NCBI RefSeq assembly: GCF_040096205.1
Contig: NZ_JBBMFD010000015.1
Location: 1-64,000, forward strand
Direction of reading: 5' to 3'
Length of the DNA stretch: 64,000 nucleotides
From: Solibaculum_A intestinale
Lineage (GTDB): Bacteria; Bacillota; Clostridia; Oscillospirales; Acutalibacteraceae
Made by a program: the position numbers and the translations under genes. This document shows positions 42,990 to 50,322 of this stretch, one piece after another (within the stretch, counting starts at the first letter, position 1; each line of letters starts with the position of its first letter). Below the pieces are notes generated by a model. That model was not told the origin of the DNA. It saw nothing but the letters and a program-made list of their open reading frames with translations, and searched no databases.

Positions 42990-43430
42990 ATGGCTGAATT
43001 CTTCGCCGCTTACCCGGCTTTGCAAACCCTTGCGCAGATTCTGTCGGAGGTGCTTCGCTGGCTGGTGATTCTGCCGGTTCTGGGGTTCGCGATCGTATGG
43101 TTTCGTTCCATGCGCCAGGACCTTCCGGAAAACACGCCCATCGCCGTGCTGGTAAACGCGGCGACTCGGGATGTAACCCGGATTGTAAACCCGGAAACGG
43201 CCATCGGCCGTTCCCGCAACTCGGACATCATTCTGAATTTCCCCACCATTTCCCGCAACCACGCGGTGATCAGCCATCGGAAAAACGGCTGGCTCATCTT
43301 CGACACCAACTCGAAAACCGGCGTGTTTGTCAACGGGGAGCGGGTGAAAAAAAGCGCGCCGTTAAAAAACGGGGACGTGATTTCGCTGGGCGGAGTGACC
43401 TATGCCTTCAGCGACCGGATTATGGACTAG
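42990..43430 (+). CDS. membrane-associated FHA-domain protein
   Basis: A 146-residue protein with a membrane helix (about 22-40) and a cytoplasmic forkhead-associated domain that binds phosphothreonine peptides. Key FHA residues are visible: GRSRNSDI, SRNHAVI and the NSKTGVFVNGERV strand. It precedes FtsW/RodA and PBP genes, as FhaB does in actinobacteria, suggesting phospho-dependent control of wall synthesis. No Ser/Thr kinase is encoded in the window. Confidence 0.9.
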   Translation: MAEFFAAYPALQTLAQILSEVLRWLVILPVLGFAIVWFRSMRQDLPENTPIAVLVNAATRDVTRIVNPETAIGRSRNSDIILNFPTISRNHAVISHRKNGWLIFDTNSKTGVFVNGERVKKSAPLKNGDVISLGGVTYAFSDRIMD

Positions 43431-43444
43431 AGAGGATGTGACGC

Positions 43445-44716
43445 ATGTTGGACAGCATCCGCATAGGCAAGCAAAAAAGCGCAAAGCAAAAGCTGCGCAA
43501 ACCGGTAACCCAGGCGGGCTTATTCGGCCTGCTGACCATTTTTCAGCTCATCTGCCTGGTCCGCCTTTTGTTCTCCGACCGGGTGATGGAGAATCCGCTG
43601 CACCTACTGGCGTTTGTGCTGCTGATCGGAGTGGAGTGGGTCTATTACGGCTTTAGCCGGGCCATCGGGCGGGAACATATCGAGCTGGAGGCTTCCGCCT
43701 TTTTCCTCACTTCCATCGGGTTTGTGGCCCTCACCGGGGTGCTCCCCTCGTCCACCTGGATGCAGCTTTTGGGCGTGGTGGCGGGCCTGGTGGTATATAA
43801 CCTGGTCATCTGGTTTATGGGAAGCATTGACCGGGTGGTGAAATACAAGGTGTGGATCGGGGTCGGCGGCGTGCTGCTGCTGGCGGCCAACCTCATTTTC
43901 GGCAGCATCATCTACGGGGCGCAGAACTGGATCAAAATCGGCCCCATTACCTTTCAGCCGTCCGAATTTGTGAAAATTGCTTTTGTGATGACCGGGACGG
44001 CTACGCTGGACCGGCTTCAGTCCTCCAGGCACCTGACCTGGTTTCTGGCCTTCTTCGCGGTATGCATGGGCGCCCTTTTCTACATGGGGGATTTCGGCAC
44101 CGCCTGCATCTTCTTTGTGACCTTCTTGGTCATTGCCTTCATGCGCTCGGGGGACTGGAAGACTCTCATCCTTTTCTGTGCGGGCGCGGCGGCGGGCGCG
44201 GCTTTGATTCTTCAATTTAAACCGTATATCGCCAAGCGCTTCGAGGCCTGGCGGCATGTGTGGGAATTCGCGGACACGTCCGGCTATCAGCAGACCCAGC
44301 TTCTCATGTCGGTGGCGAGCGGGGGGCTTCTGGGCCTGGGGCCGGGGCTGGGGGTGCTGCACACGGTAGCGGCTTCCACCACCGACCTGATGTTCGGCAT
44401 CGTGTGCGAGGAATGGGGGCTGCTTTTGGGCGCGGCGGCGGTATCGGTCTATGTGGGCTGGGCGTTGTTTGCCGGCCGGCTCGCCGGGCGCACCCGCTCC
44501 TCGGTTTATTCCATCGCCGCCTGTTCGGCTGCTAGCCTGCTTTTGTTCCAGGCGGCGCTCAACCTGTTCGGCGTCACCGATATTCTCCCGCTGACCGGCG
44601 TGACCCTCCCCTTCGTCAGCCGGGGCAGTTCTTCTATGATTGCTTGCTGGGGGCTTTTGGGATTTATCAAAGCGGCGGATTCCAGAACCTATAAACAAGG
44701 GAGGCTTGCCGCATGA
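43445..44716 (+). CDS. FtsW/RodA/SpoVE family peptidoglycan polymerase
   Basis: A 423-residue SEDS protein with about ten to twelve membrane helices, expected to polymerise lipid II into glycan strands with a partner class B PBP. Family marks include QNWIKIGPITFQPSEFVKI, MGDFGTACIFF and the C-terminal LPLTGVTLPFVSRGSSSMI. It follows the FHA gene by 14 nt and overlaps the PBP gene by 4 nt, so the two are translated together. Whether it serves division, elongation or sporulation cannot be told. Confidence 0.93.
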   Translation: MLDSIRIGKQKSAKQKLRKPVTQAGLFGLLTIFQLICLVRLLFSDRVMENPLHLLAFVLLIGVEWVYYGFSRAIGREHIELEASAFFLTSIGFVALTGVLPSSTWMQLLGVVAGLVVYNLVIWFMGSIDRVVKYKVWIGVGGVLLLAANLIFGSIIYGAQNWIKIGPITFQPSEFVKIAFVMTGTATLDRLQSSRHLTWFLAFFAVCMGALFYMGDFGTACIFFVTFLVIAFMRSGDWKTLILFCAGAAAGAALILQFKPYIAKRFEAWRHVWEFADTSGYQQTQLLMSVASGGLLGLGPGLGVLHTVAASTTDLMFGIVCEEWGLLLGAAAVSVYVGWALFAGRLAGRTRSSVYSIAACSAASLLLFQAALNLFGVTDILPLTGVTLPFVSRGSSSMIACWGLLGFIKAADSRTYKQGRLAA

Positions 44717-46098
44717 AAAAAGTCATTCATCGGGCCATTTTGGTCTACATCCTCATCGGTCTGTTCTGCATTGGGATGGCCGCCTTTTTCATCACCTGGT
44801 TTTGCAACGGGTCGGATTGGGTGATGAACGAACGAAACCGGCACATCTACGCAAACGGCCTGATGCAGAACACCGGCGAAATCTACGACCGGGACGGGGT
44901 GAAGCTCGCCTACTCGGAAAACGGACTTCGCTATTACGCAGAGGATCCTGCTGTGCGGGAAGCTTTGCTGCACACGGTGGGCGATACGGAGAACTTCATC
45001 TCCAAGAGTATCCAAAAGCAGTTTGCCGCCGGCCTTTCCGGCTATAACCCGGTGGGCGGGGTGCACATGCTGGAGGAATGGAACCAAGGGGGCAAGGTCA
45101 ACCTGACGGTGAGCGCCCAGGTAAGCCGCGTGGCGCTCGAGCAGCTCGCCGGGCGTAAAGGCGCCGTGTGCGTCTACAATTATAAGACTGGCGAGGTACT
45201 CTGCTCGGTGAGCACCCCTTCCTACGATCCTCAAAACAAACCGGACATGGATCCCGATTCCGAGCAGTACCAGGGCGTTTACGTCAACCGGGTCCTGTCC
45301 GGCCTCTATCCGCCCGGCTCCACCTTTAAGCTGGTGACGGCGGCCGCCGCCATTGAGAACATTCCCGACATTATGACCCGGGAATTTGTCTGCTCCGGCC
45401 AGTATGAGGCTTCCGACGGGGTCATCAAGTGCAACGGCGTGCATGGAAAGCTTACGTTCGAAGAAGCGCTGGCCGAATCGTGCAACACGGTGTTTTCCCA
45501 GGTGGCCATTGAACTGGGGACGGTGCGCATGACCGAGCAGGCGCAAAAAATGGGTTTTAACGGGGACTTTACGGTGGACGGCCTTACCTATCCCGGCGGA
45601 AGCTACAAGGTGTCGGATGCGGGCGCGGCGGATTTGGGATGGTCGGGCATCGGCCAGTATACCGATATGGCAAACCCCTTTACCATGATGACCATTGCGG
45701 GAGGCATCGGCAACGGCGGCACAGTGGTGCAGCCCCGGCTGGTAAACAATGTGCTCGGGCCCTTAAATATCCCCACCCACATCGGTAAAACCGTCGAGGG
45801 GGCCAAAATCATGGAAAGCTCTACCGCCTCGATTTTGGCGGACATGATGCACGGGGCGGTGCTCAACAACTACGGGGCCGACAATTTTGCAGGGCTCGAT
45901 CTGTGCGCGAAAACGGGTACGGCGGAGGTCAACGACTCCTCGAAGCCCCATGCCTGGTTTGTGGGCTTTGTGCGAAACGAGGAAGCGCCGCTGGCTTTCG
46001 CGGTGGTGATTGAGAACGGCGGCTCCGGGTTCAAGGCGGCTGGTTCGGTGGCAAACGCGGTGCTGCAATCCTGCGTGGAGGTCTTAAACAAAAAATAG
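44713..46098 (+). CDS. class B penicillin-binding protein (PbpA-like transpeptidase)
   Basis: A 461-residue D,D-transpeptidase with one N-terminal membrane helix (about 8-30). Active-site motifs: Ser203-x-x-Lys206 (PGSTFK), SCN at 256-258 and KTG at 400-402. The N-terminal pedestal is short, like PbpA of actinobacteria rather than PBP2/PBP3. It cross-links glycan made by the upstream SEDS protein. It ends just before the FMN riboswitch promoter. Confidence 0.93.
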   Translation: MKKVIHRAILVYILIGLFCIGMAAFFITWFCNGSDWVMNERNRHIYANGLMQNTGEIYDRDGVKLAYSENGLRYYAEDPAVREALLHTVGDTENFISKSIQKQFAAGLSGYNPVGGVHMLEEWNQGGKVNLTVSAQVSRVALEQLAGRKGAVCVYNYKTGEVLCSVSTPSYDPQNKPDMDPDSEQYQGVYVNRVLSGLYPPGSTFKLVTAAAAIENIPDIMTREFVCSGQYEASDGVIKCNGVHGKLTFEEALAESCNTVFSQVAIELGTVRMTEQAQKMGFNGDFTVDGLTYPGGSYKVSDAGAADLGWSGIGQYTDMANPFTMMTIAGGIGNGGTVVQPRLVNNVLGPLNIPTHIGKTVEGAKIMESSTASILADMMHGAVLNNYGADNFAGLDLCAKTGTAEVNDSSKPHAWFVGFVRNEEAPLAFAVVIENGGSGFKAAGSVANAVLQSCVEVLNKK

Positions 46099-46101
46099 GG
46101 G

Positions 46102-46131
46102 TTGACAAATTGCCCCGTCTTGTTTTACAAT
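46102..46131 (+). promoter_or_regulatory. promoter of the riboswitch-ribU transcript
   Basis: TTGACA (46102-46107), 18-bp spacer, TACAAT (46126-46131). Confidence 0.85.
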
Positions 46132-46157
46132 GCAAGCCAAAGAAAAAAGTGAATACA

Positions 46158-46305
46158 TTCCTTTGGGCAGGGCGAGCAGGACCTTTTGCGTTCCTGTGAT
46201 TCCCGACCGGTGGTGATGCCAGCTTTGACTGGATAAGTCCAACAGCCCCAACAGCCGATGCGGTGAGAATCCGCAACCGCCAGTATAGTCTGAATGGGAA
46301 AGGAA
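46158..46305 (+). promoter_or_regulatory. FMN riboswitch (RFN element)
   Basis: The conserved RFN blocks occur in order: GGGCAGGGCGAG, GATTCCCGACCGGTGGT, GCCGATGCGGTGAGAATCCGC, CCGCCAGTATAGTCTGAATGGGA. P1 pairs TTCCTTT (46158-46164) with AAAGGAA (46299-46305). A terminator hairpin follows at 46391, so it probably represses transcription when FMN is bound. Confidence 0.95.
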
Positions 46306-46390
46306 GAGGAACCCAAATAGCAGGAATTCTCGTGCAGATTGGCGAATTTTCAGTATATTTGGTTTATATTATTACGTTTTGTAATAAAAA

Positions 46391-46430
46391 ATCTTCTTTC
46401 CAAAGGAACTTTTGGAAAGAAGATTTTTTT
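46391..46430 (+). terminator. riboswitch-controlled terminator
   Basis: ATCTTCTTTCCAAA (46391-46404) pairs with TTTGGAAAGAAGAT (46411-46424), extended by A and T runs, then a T run. It lies between the FMN aptamer and the transporter start. Confidence 0.85.
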
Positions 46431-46508
46431 ATTTGCGGCGTTAGTCACAGGGTTTGGATCCGCCCTGCGCAAACGTCAAATCTCATTTTGTAAGGGGAGG
46501 AATTACCT

Positions 46509-47024
46509 ATGACCAAATCCATGACCACCTTGCAGCGCATTGTTGTCATCGCGCTGTTCGCCGCGTTGACCGCGGTTGCCACCATGTGCATCTCCATCCC
46601 GATCCCCGCCACCAACGGCTACATCAACATCGGGGACACCATCGTGTTTATCTCCGCTCTCTTTTTCGGGCCGATTGCCGGAGCCTTGTCTGGCGGCATC
46701 GGCTCAATGCTGGCGGACCTTCTGCTGGGCTACGCCCACTGGGCCCCCTTCTCCCTGCTCATCAAGGCAGCGGAAGGTGCGGTGTGCGGCCTGATCGCCT
46801 ACAAGGCTCTCAAGGGCAAAAAGTATTCCTGGCGGGCAATTGTTGGCATGATTGTGGCGGGGCTCGTAATGGTGCTGGGTTACTTCATCGGCGGCACCAT
46901 TCTCAAGGGCTCCTGGGAGGTGGCCCTCACCTCCGTTCCCTCCAACCTGATTCAAGGAGGCGTATCGGCGGGGCTGGCCCTTGTTTTGTCGGTGCTGCTC
47001 AAGCAGGTGAAATACTTCCGGTAA
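46509..47024 (+). CDS. ribU: ECF transporter S component for riboflavin
   Basis: A 171-residue membrane protein with about five or six helices, the substrate-binding subunit of an energy-coupling factor importer. The family core NIGDTIVFISALFFGPIAGALSGGIGSMLADLL is visible, with ALFAALTAV near the N-terminus for T-component docking. The FMN riboswitch upstream points to riboflavin as ligand. The ATPase and T subunits are not here and are probably shared. GGGGAGGA precedes ATG 46509. Symbol assigned from context. Confidence 0.85.
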   Translation: MTKSMTTLQRIVVIALFAALTAVATMCISIPIPATNGYINIGDTIVFISALFFGPIAGALSGGIGSMLADLLLGYAHWAPFSLLIKAAEGAVCGLIAYKALKGKKYSWRAIVGMIVAGLVMVLGYFIGGTILKGSWEVALTSVPSNLIQGGVSAGLALVLSVLLKQVKYFR

Positions 47025-47030
47025 CGGGAC

Positions 47031-47594
47031 CTACTTTTTCAGGGTGTTTAAGAGGGCGGCCATGTTTTTGCCCAGCGTTTCAAAGGTGCGGACTCCTTCT
47101 TCGTCCTTCTGGGCGTCTCCGATGTCCCGGGCGAGAGTCAGGTTCCAGTAAGTGGAGCCGGGGACAATCATCTGTTTGATGCCGAAGAAGAAGTTGATGG
47201 CGGAATAGGCGAAGGCACCTCCTGCCCGCCGGGCGGCAACCACGGGAGCGCCCACCTTGCCGGCCAGGGTCTGGCCCAGGGCGGAACCCGCCCGGTCGAT
47301 GAGGGCTTTGGTTTCGGTGTTGATGTTGGCAAAATAGACCGGCGAACCGATGAGGATGCCGTCGGCCTCCCTCATCTTGTCTATATACCCGTTCATCCCG
47401 TCATCTGGCAGAACGCAACGGCCGCCGTTTTTCTTACATCCGCCGCAGGCCCGGCAGCCGGCCAAGGTATGGCCGCCTACCTGGACAAGCTCCGTGTCGA
47501 TTCCCGCTTGTTCCAATTCTCCGAGCACCACCTTCAGGCTGAACGCGGTGTTCCCGTTTTTGCGGGGGCTTCCGTTGAACGCGACTACTTTCAT
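47031..47594 (-). CDS. flavodoxin-like NADPH-dependent FMN reductase family protein
   Basis: A 188-residue flavoprotein of the FMN reductase/iron-sulfur flavoprotein type. The FMN phosphate loop is GSPRKNGNT (8-16), followed by GGHTLAGCRACGGCKK with a compact Cys cluster that could bind iron-sulfur as in Isf proteins, and GSPVYFANINTETKALIDR. Start ATG 47594 follows AAAGGAG. It converges with ribU, the two stops being only a few bases apart. Electron partner unknown. Confidence 0.88.
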   Translation of the reverse strand: MKVVAFNGSPRKNGNTAFSLKVVLGELEQAGIDTELVQVGGHTLAGCRACGGCKKNGGRCVLPDDGMNGYIDKMREADGILIGSPVYFANINTETKALIDRAGSALGQTLAGKVGAPVVAARRAGGAFAYSAINFFFGIKQMIVPGSTYWNLTLARDIGDAQKDEEGVRTFETLGKNMAALLNTLKK

Positions 47595-47650
47595 AGATAA
47601 TGCTCCTTTCTCCAAGGGAGGATGGAAAACCATCCCATCGTTATGTACAA

Positions 47651-47695
47651 AAGCCGGAGCTCCCACGCTGGACAAACAGCGCGGGGCCCCGGCTT
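47651..47695 (-). terminator. terminator after the DUF6440-like gene
   Basis: AAGCCGG pairs with CCGGCTT and the inner CGCTG with CAGCG around GACAAA; TTTTGT follows on the minus strand. Confidence 0.65.
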
Positions 47696-47714
47696 AGTTG
47701 CTTACGATACCGGA

Positions 47715-47900
47715 TTATTCCTCCTGCTGCACCGGTGTGATCACCGGCTTGCCGTCGCGCCCGAGCATTACGGTCAGCCCGCCCGCGTATCCGGAAGCAT
47801 GGTATAGGTAATTGACCCCGGTTTCCTGGTCCACCCAGATTTCGAAGATGTCCATAACTCCTTGACTGAAGATTTTTCGAAATCGATCGGATTTTTTCAT
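47715..47900 (-). CDS. DUF6440-like small protein
   Basis: A 61-residue protein reading IWVDQETGVNYLYHASGYAGGLTVML and DGKPVITP, the pattern of a small clostridial family I know as DUF6440; function unknown. I start at ATG 47900 (MKKSDRFRKIF), with AGGAAG upstream; longer frames run into the previous gene. It overlaps the upstream gene by 4 nt, so it is cotranscribed with it. Confidence 0.75.
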   Translation of the reverse strand: MKKSDRFRKIFSQGVMDIFEIWVDQETGVNYLYHASGYAGGLTVMLGRDGKPVITPVQQEE

Positions 47901-48493
47901 CGGCTTTCTTCCTTTCCTGCCGGTTCTTCCTTGACAAAACCGGTGTGTTCGGCCATGCTCTGGATCACGTCCAGAAAACGCAGGTAGAGCGCCTTGCCTA
48001 ACTGGGCGCAAACGCTGTCCCCCGGTCGGCCGCAGAGCATGGCAAAGGTCTGGCCGATGGCGGCCGCTACATCGCGGCCCCGGTGGTACTCGAGAAAATA
48101 GAAGGAGAAGGCAAAGGAGCGCTCCACATCGTCGTAAATTTGGGGCGCGTCCCGTTTGAGCGTTTCATAAAAGGTGGACAGAGCCGCCCGGGCACAGTGG
48201 GCATTTGGAACATATTTGTCAAACCCCACCACGGCCGCAAAGGCCAGCAGCATCTGGCGCTGCTCGCGCATCTGGGCGTTCTCCGAGCTGTCCATTCCGA
48301 AAAAGCTTTCCCCGTTGTCGGCGTATACCTCGGCTGCCGCTGCCGCACCCAAGCCCCGGGCTTTTTCCAGGTTTCCGTTTTCCTTTTCCCGGCTGAGTTC
48401 CCGCAGGGACGCTTCCGCGTCTAAGTCCGCCGAGGAGGAAATCTCCCGGGACGGATGGCTGCCGGCAATGCGGATGTCGTTGTCTTCACACAT
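47897..48493 (-). CDS. conserved-looking hypothetical protein, 198 aa
   Basis: I do not recognise a family. The 198-residue product is acidic at the N-terminus, then predicted largely helical (REQRQMLLAFAAVVGFDKYV, ALSTFYETLKR, SFAFSFYFLEYHRG, AIGQTFAMLCG). No signal peptide or membrane helix. ATG 48493 has AGGGAGG upstream. It sits between the TSCPD gene and the DUF6440-like gene in one apparent operon. Confidence 0.75.
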   Translation of the reverse strand: MCEDNDIRIAGSHPSREISSSADLDAEASLRELSREKENGNLEKARGLGAAAAAEVYADNGESFFGMDSSENAQMREQRQMLLAFAAVVGFDKYVPNAHCARAALSTFYETLKRDAPQIYDDVERSFAFSFYFLEYHRGRDVAAAIGQTFAMLCGRPGDSVCAQLGKALYLRFLDVIQSMAEHTGFVKEEPAGKEESR

Positions 48494-48522
48494 GGGAATG
48501 CCTCCCTTTGTTTCTTTTGAAT

Positions 48523-48792
48523 CTAGTCTTTCTGCTCGCGGTCCTGCTTGTCCTTGGCCTTGCGCACGGCGATGGCTAGCTGGTCGGGACAGGAGGTGGA
48601 CTTAAACCCGCAGGTTGTCCCCTTCAACAAGGTTTCCACCTGATCGACGGTCATTCCCTGCACCAGCTTGGCGATCCCCTTTAAGTTGCCGTTGCAGCCG
48701 CCGTCGAACCGGACCGATTCAATTTTGTCCCCGTCGAGCGTCACATGGATGGCCCGCGAACAGGTACCTTTGGTTTGATAGACGTATTCCAT
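48523..48792 (-). CDS. TSCPD domain-containing protein
   Basis: An 89-residue member of the family named for its TSCPD motif, here KSTSCPDQLA near the C-terminus; the domain also occurs at the end of some ribonucleotide reductases. Conserved features include GTCSRAIHV and FDGGCNGNLKGI with a Cys that may join the TSC and the TTCG cysteines in metal binding. Function unknown. Start ATG 48792; 12 further codons are open upstream. Confidence 0.85.
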   Translation of the reverse strand: MEYVYQTKGTCSRAIHVTLDGDKIESVRFDGGCNGNLKGIAKLVQGMTVDQVETLLKGTTCGFKSTSCPDQLAIAVRKAKDKQDREQKD

Positions 48793-48874
48793 GAATTTCG
48801 TTCCCGCCTTTTGCTGTTTGGTCCGCAAGCGGGAAAAGAGGCCGTTCTCTACGGTATATGCAGCCCTGTCCCGC

Positions 48875-48904
48875 TCTATACTATGGATGAAAAAGAATGG
48901 TCAA
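48875..48904 (-). promoter_or_regulatory. promoter of the TSCPD-hypothetical-DUF6440 operon
   Basis: On the minus strand, TTGACC (48899-48904), 18-bp spacer, TATAGA (48875-48880). The -35 box overlaps the stop codon of the malic enzyme gene. Confidence 0.65.
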
Positions 48905-50073
48905 ATCCGCGCGATTCCTTCCGCCTTTGCGGCTGCGGCCACCGCCTTTGCCACCGCGTCGGCCACGCCCGGTTCAAAAGCCTCGGGCAGGATATACGAG
49001 TCACAGAGCTTGTCCGCCGGGACAAAGTCCGCCAGCGCCTTGGAAGCCGCCACCTTCATGCCCTCGGTAATGTCCCGCGCCCGCACGGCCAGCGCCCCTT
49101 TGAAGATGCCGGGGAAGGCCAGCACATTGTTGATCTGATTGGGATAGTCCGACCGGCCGGTGCCCACCACGGCCGCGCCGCCCGCCTTGGCTTCGTCGGG
49201 CATGATTTCGGGGATGGGATTTGCCATGGCGAACACCACCGGATCCTTTGCCATGGAGGAGACCATTTCCCTGGTCACAAGCCCCGGGCGGGAAACGCCG
49301 ATGAACGCGTCCGCCCCTTTGAGCACGTCGGCCAGAGTCCCTTGTTTTCTCTCCCGGTTGGTGACCGCCGCCATCTCCTTCTGCGCAGGATTAAGCCACT
49401 CGGCCCCTTCGTACACGGCGCCTTCCTTGTCGCACAAAATCAGGCTGCCCACCGAAAGCTGCAAGAGGAGCTTGCCGATGGCGATGCCCGCCGCGCCCGC
49501 GCCGTTGATGACCACGGTAGCGTCCTTAAGCCGCTTGCCCACCACCTTGAGTGCGTTTTGCATAGCGGCGGCGGCGATGATGGCGGTGCCGTGCTGATCG
49601 TCGTGAAAAACCGGGATATCACAGCATTCCTTGAGGCGGCGCTCGATTTCAAAGCAGCGGGGGGCGGAAATGTCCTCCAGGTTGATGCCGCCGAAGCTTT
49701 TGGAAATGAGGCGGACGGTTTCGACAATTTCATCCGGGTCCTTGCTGTCCACACAAATGGGGAACGCGTCCATGTCCGCAAATGCCTTAAAGAGGGCACA
49801 TTTGCCTTCCATGACCGGCATGGCGGCCTCAGGACCGATGTCCCCCAGGCCCAAAACGGCGGTGCCGTCGGTGACCACCGCCACTAGGTTATGCCGTCTC
49901 GTCAGCTCATAGGATTTCGACGGGTCCTTCTCAATAACCAGGCAGGGCTCCGCTACTCCCGGCGTGTACGCAAGGGACAGCTCCTCCCGGCTGTTCACCG
50001 GGACGGTGGCCTTGACTTCGATCTTTCCTTTCCATTCGTAGTGCTTTTGCAGCGCCAGTTCCTTGATGTCCAT
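48901..50073 (-). CDS. NAD(P)-dependent malic enzyme
   Basis: A 390-residue short-type malic enzyme converting malate to pyruvate and CO2. Catalytic Tyr36 (AYTPGV) and Lys91 (EGKCALFK), metal ligands in NLEDI and FHDDQHGT, and the nucleotide loop GAGAAG (191-196) are present; no phosphotransacetylase domain follows. Cofactor preference cannot be told. It has a good promoter facing an acyl-CoA ligase promoter. Confidence 0.95.
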   Translation of the reverse strand: MDIKELALQKHYEWKGKIEVKATVPVNSREELSLAYTPGVAEPCLVIEKDPSKSYELTRRHNLVAVVTDGTAVLGLGDIGPEAAMPVMEGKCALFKAFADMDAFPICVDSKDPDEIVETVRLISKSFGGINLEDISAPRCFEIERRLKECCDIPVFHDDQHGTAIIAAAAMQNALKVVGKRLKDATVVINGAGAAGIAIGKLLLQLSVGSLILCDKEGAVYEGAEWLNPAQKEMAAVTNRERKQGTLADVLKGADAFIGVSRPGLVTREMVSSMAKDPVVFAMANPIPEIMPDEAKAGGAAVVGTGRSDYPNQINNVLAFPGIFKGALAVRARDITEGMKVAASKALADFVPADKLCDSYILPEAFEPGVADAVAKAVAAAAKAEGIARI

Positions 50074-50143
50074 CCTTTTCCTCCCTATCGCCGCAGATTC
50101 CCTGTTAAAGCCCGAACCCGCGGCCGGGCAAGGGCAAAAAGAA

Positions 50144-50172
50144 TTGCTTTTTCCCCCTGCCTGCTCTATAAT
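50144..50172 (+). promoter_or_regulatory. promoter of the acyl-CoA ligase gene
   Basis: TTGCTT (50144-50149), 17-bp spacer and TATAAT (50167-50172). It faces the malic enzyme promoter on the other strand. Confidence 0.85.
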
Positions 50173-50194
50173 GAATAACGAAATAAGTCTATTT

Positions 50195-50223
50195 ATTATA
50201 CACCATGCCAGTCTTCAAAACAA
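50195..50223 (-). promoter_or_regulatory. promoter of the malic enzyme gene
   Basis: On the minus strand, TTGTTT (50218-50223), 17-bp spacer, TATAAT (50195-50200). Confidence 0.8.
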
Positions 50224-50322
50224 GTGTTCGCGGCGGCAAAGGGCAGAGAAAAGCAAGGCGCGGTTCCCTCCCCTTTGCCGCGGCCGGATTTCCATAAATC
50301 TACTGCAAAGGATGTATCCGAA

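Noticed and set aside
43604..44698. A 364-codon minus-strand frame opposite the FtsW/RodA gene.
   Set aside because: Antisense shadow; composition dominated by Arg, Gly, His and Pro, no RBS.
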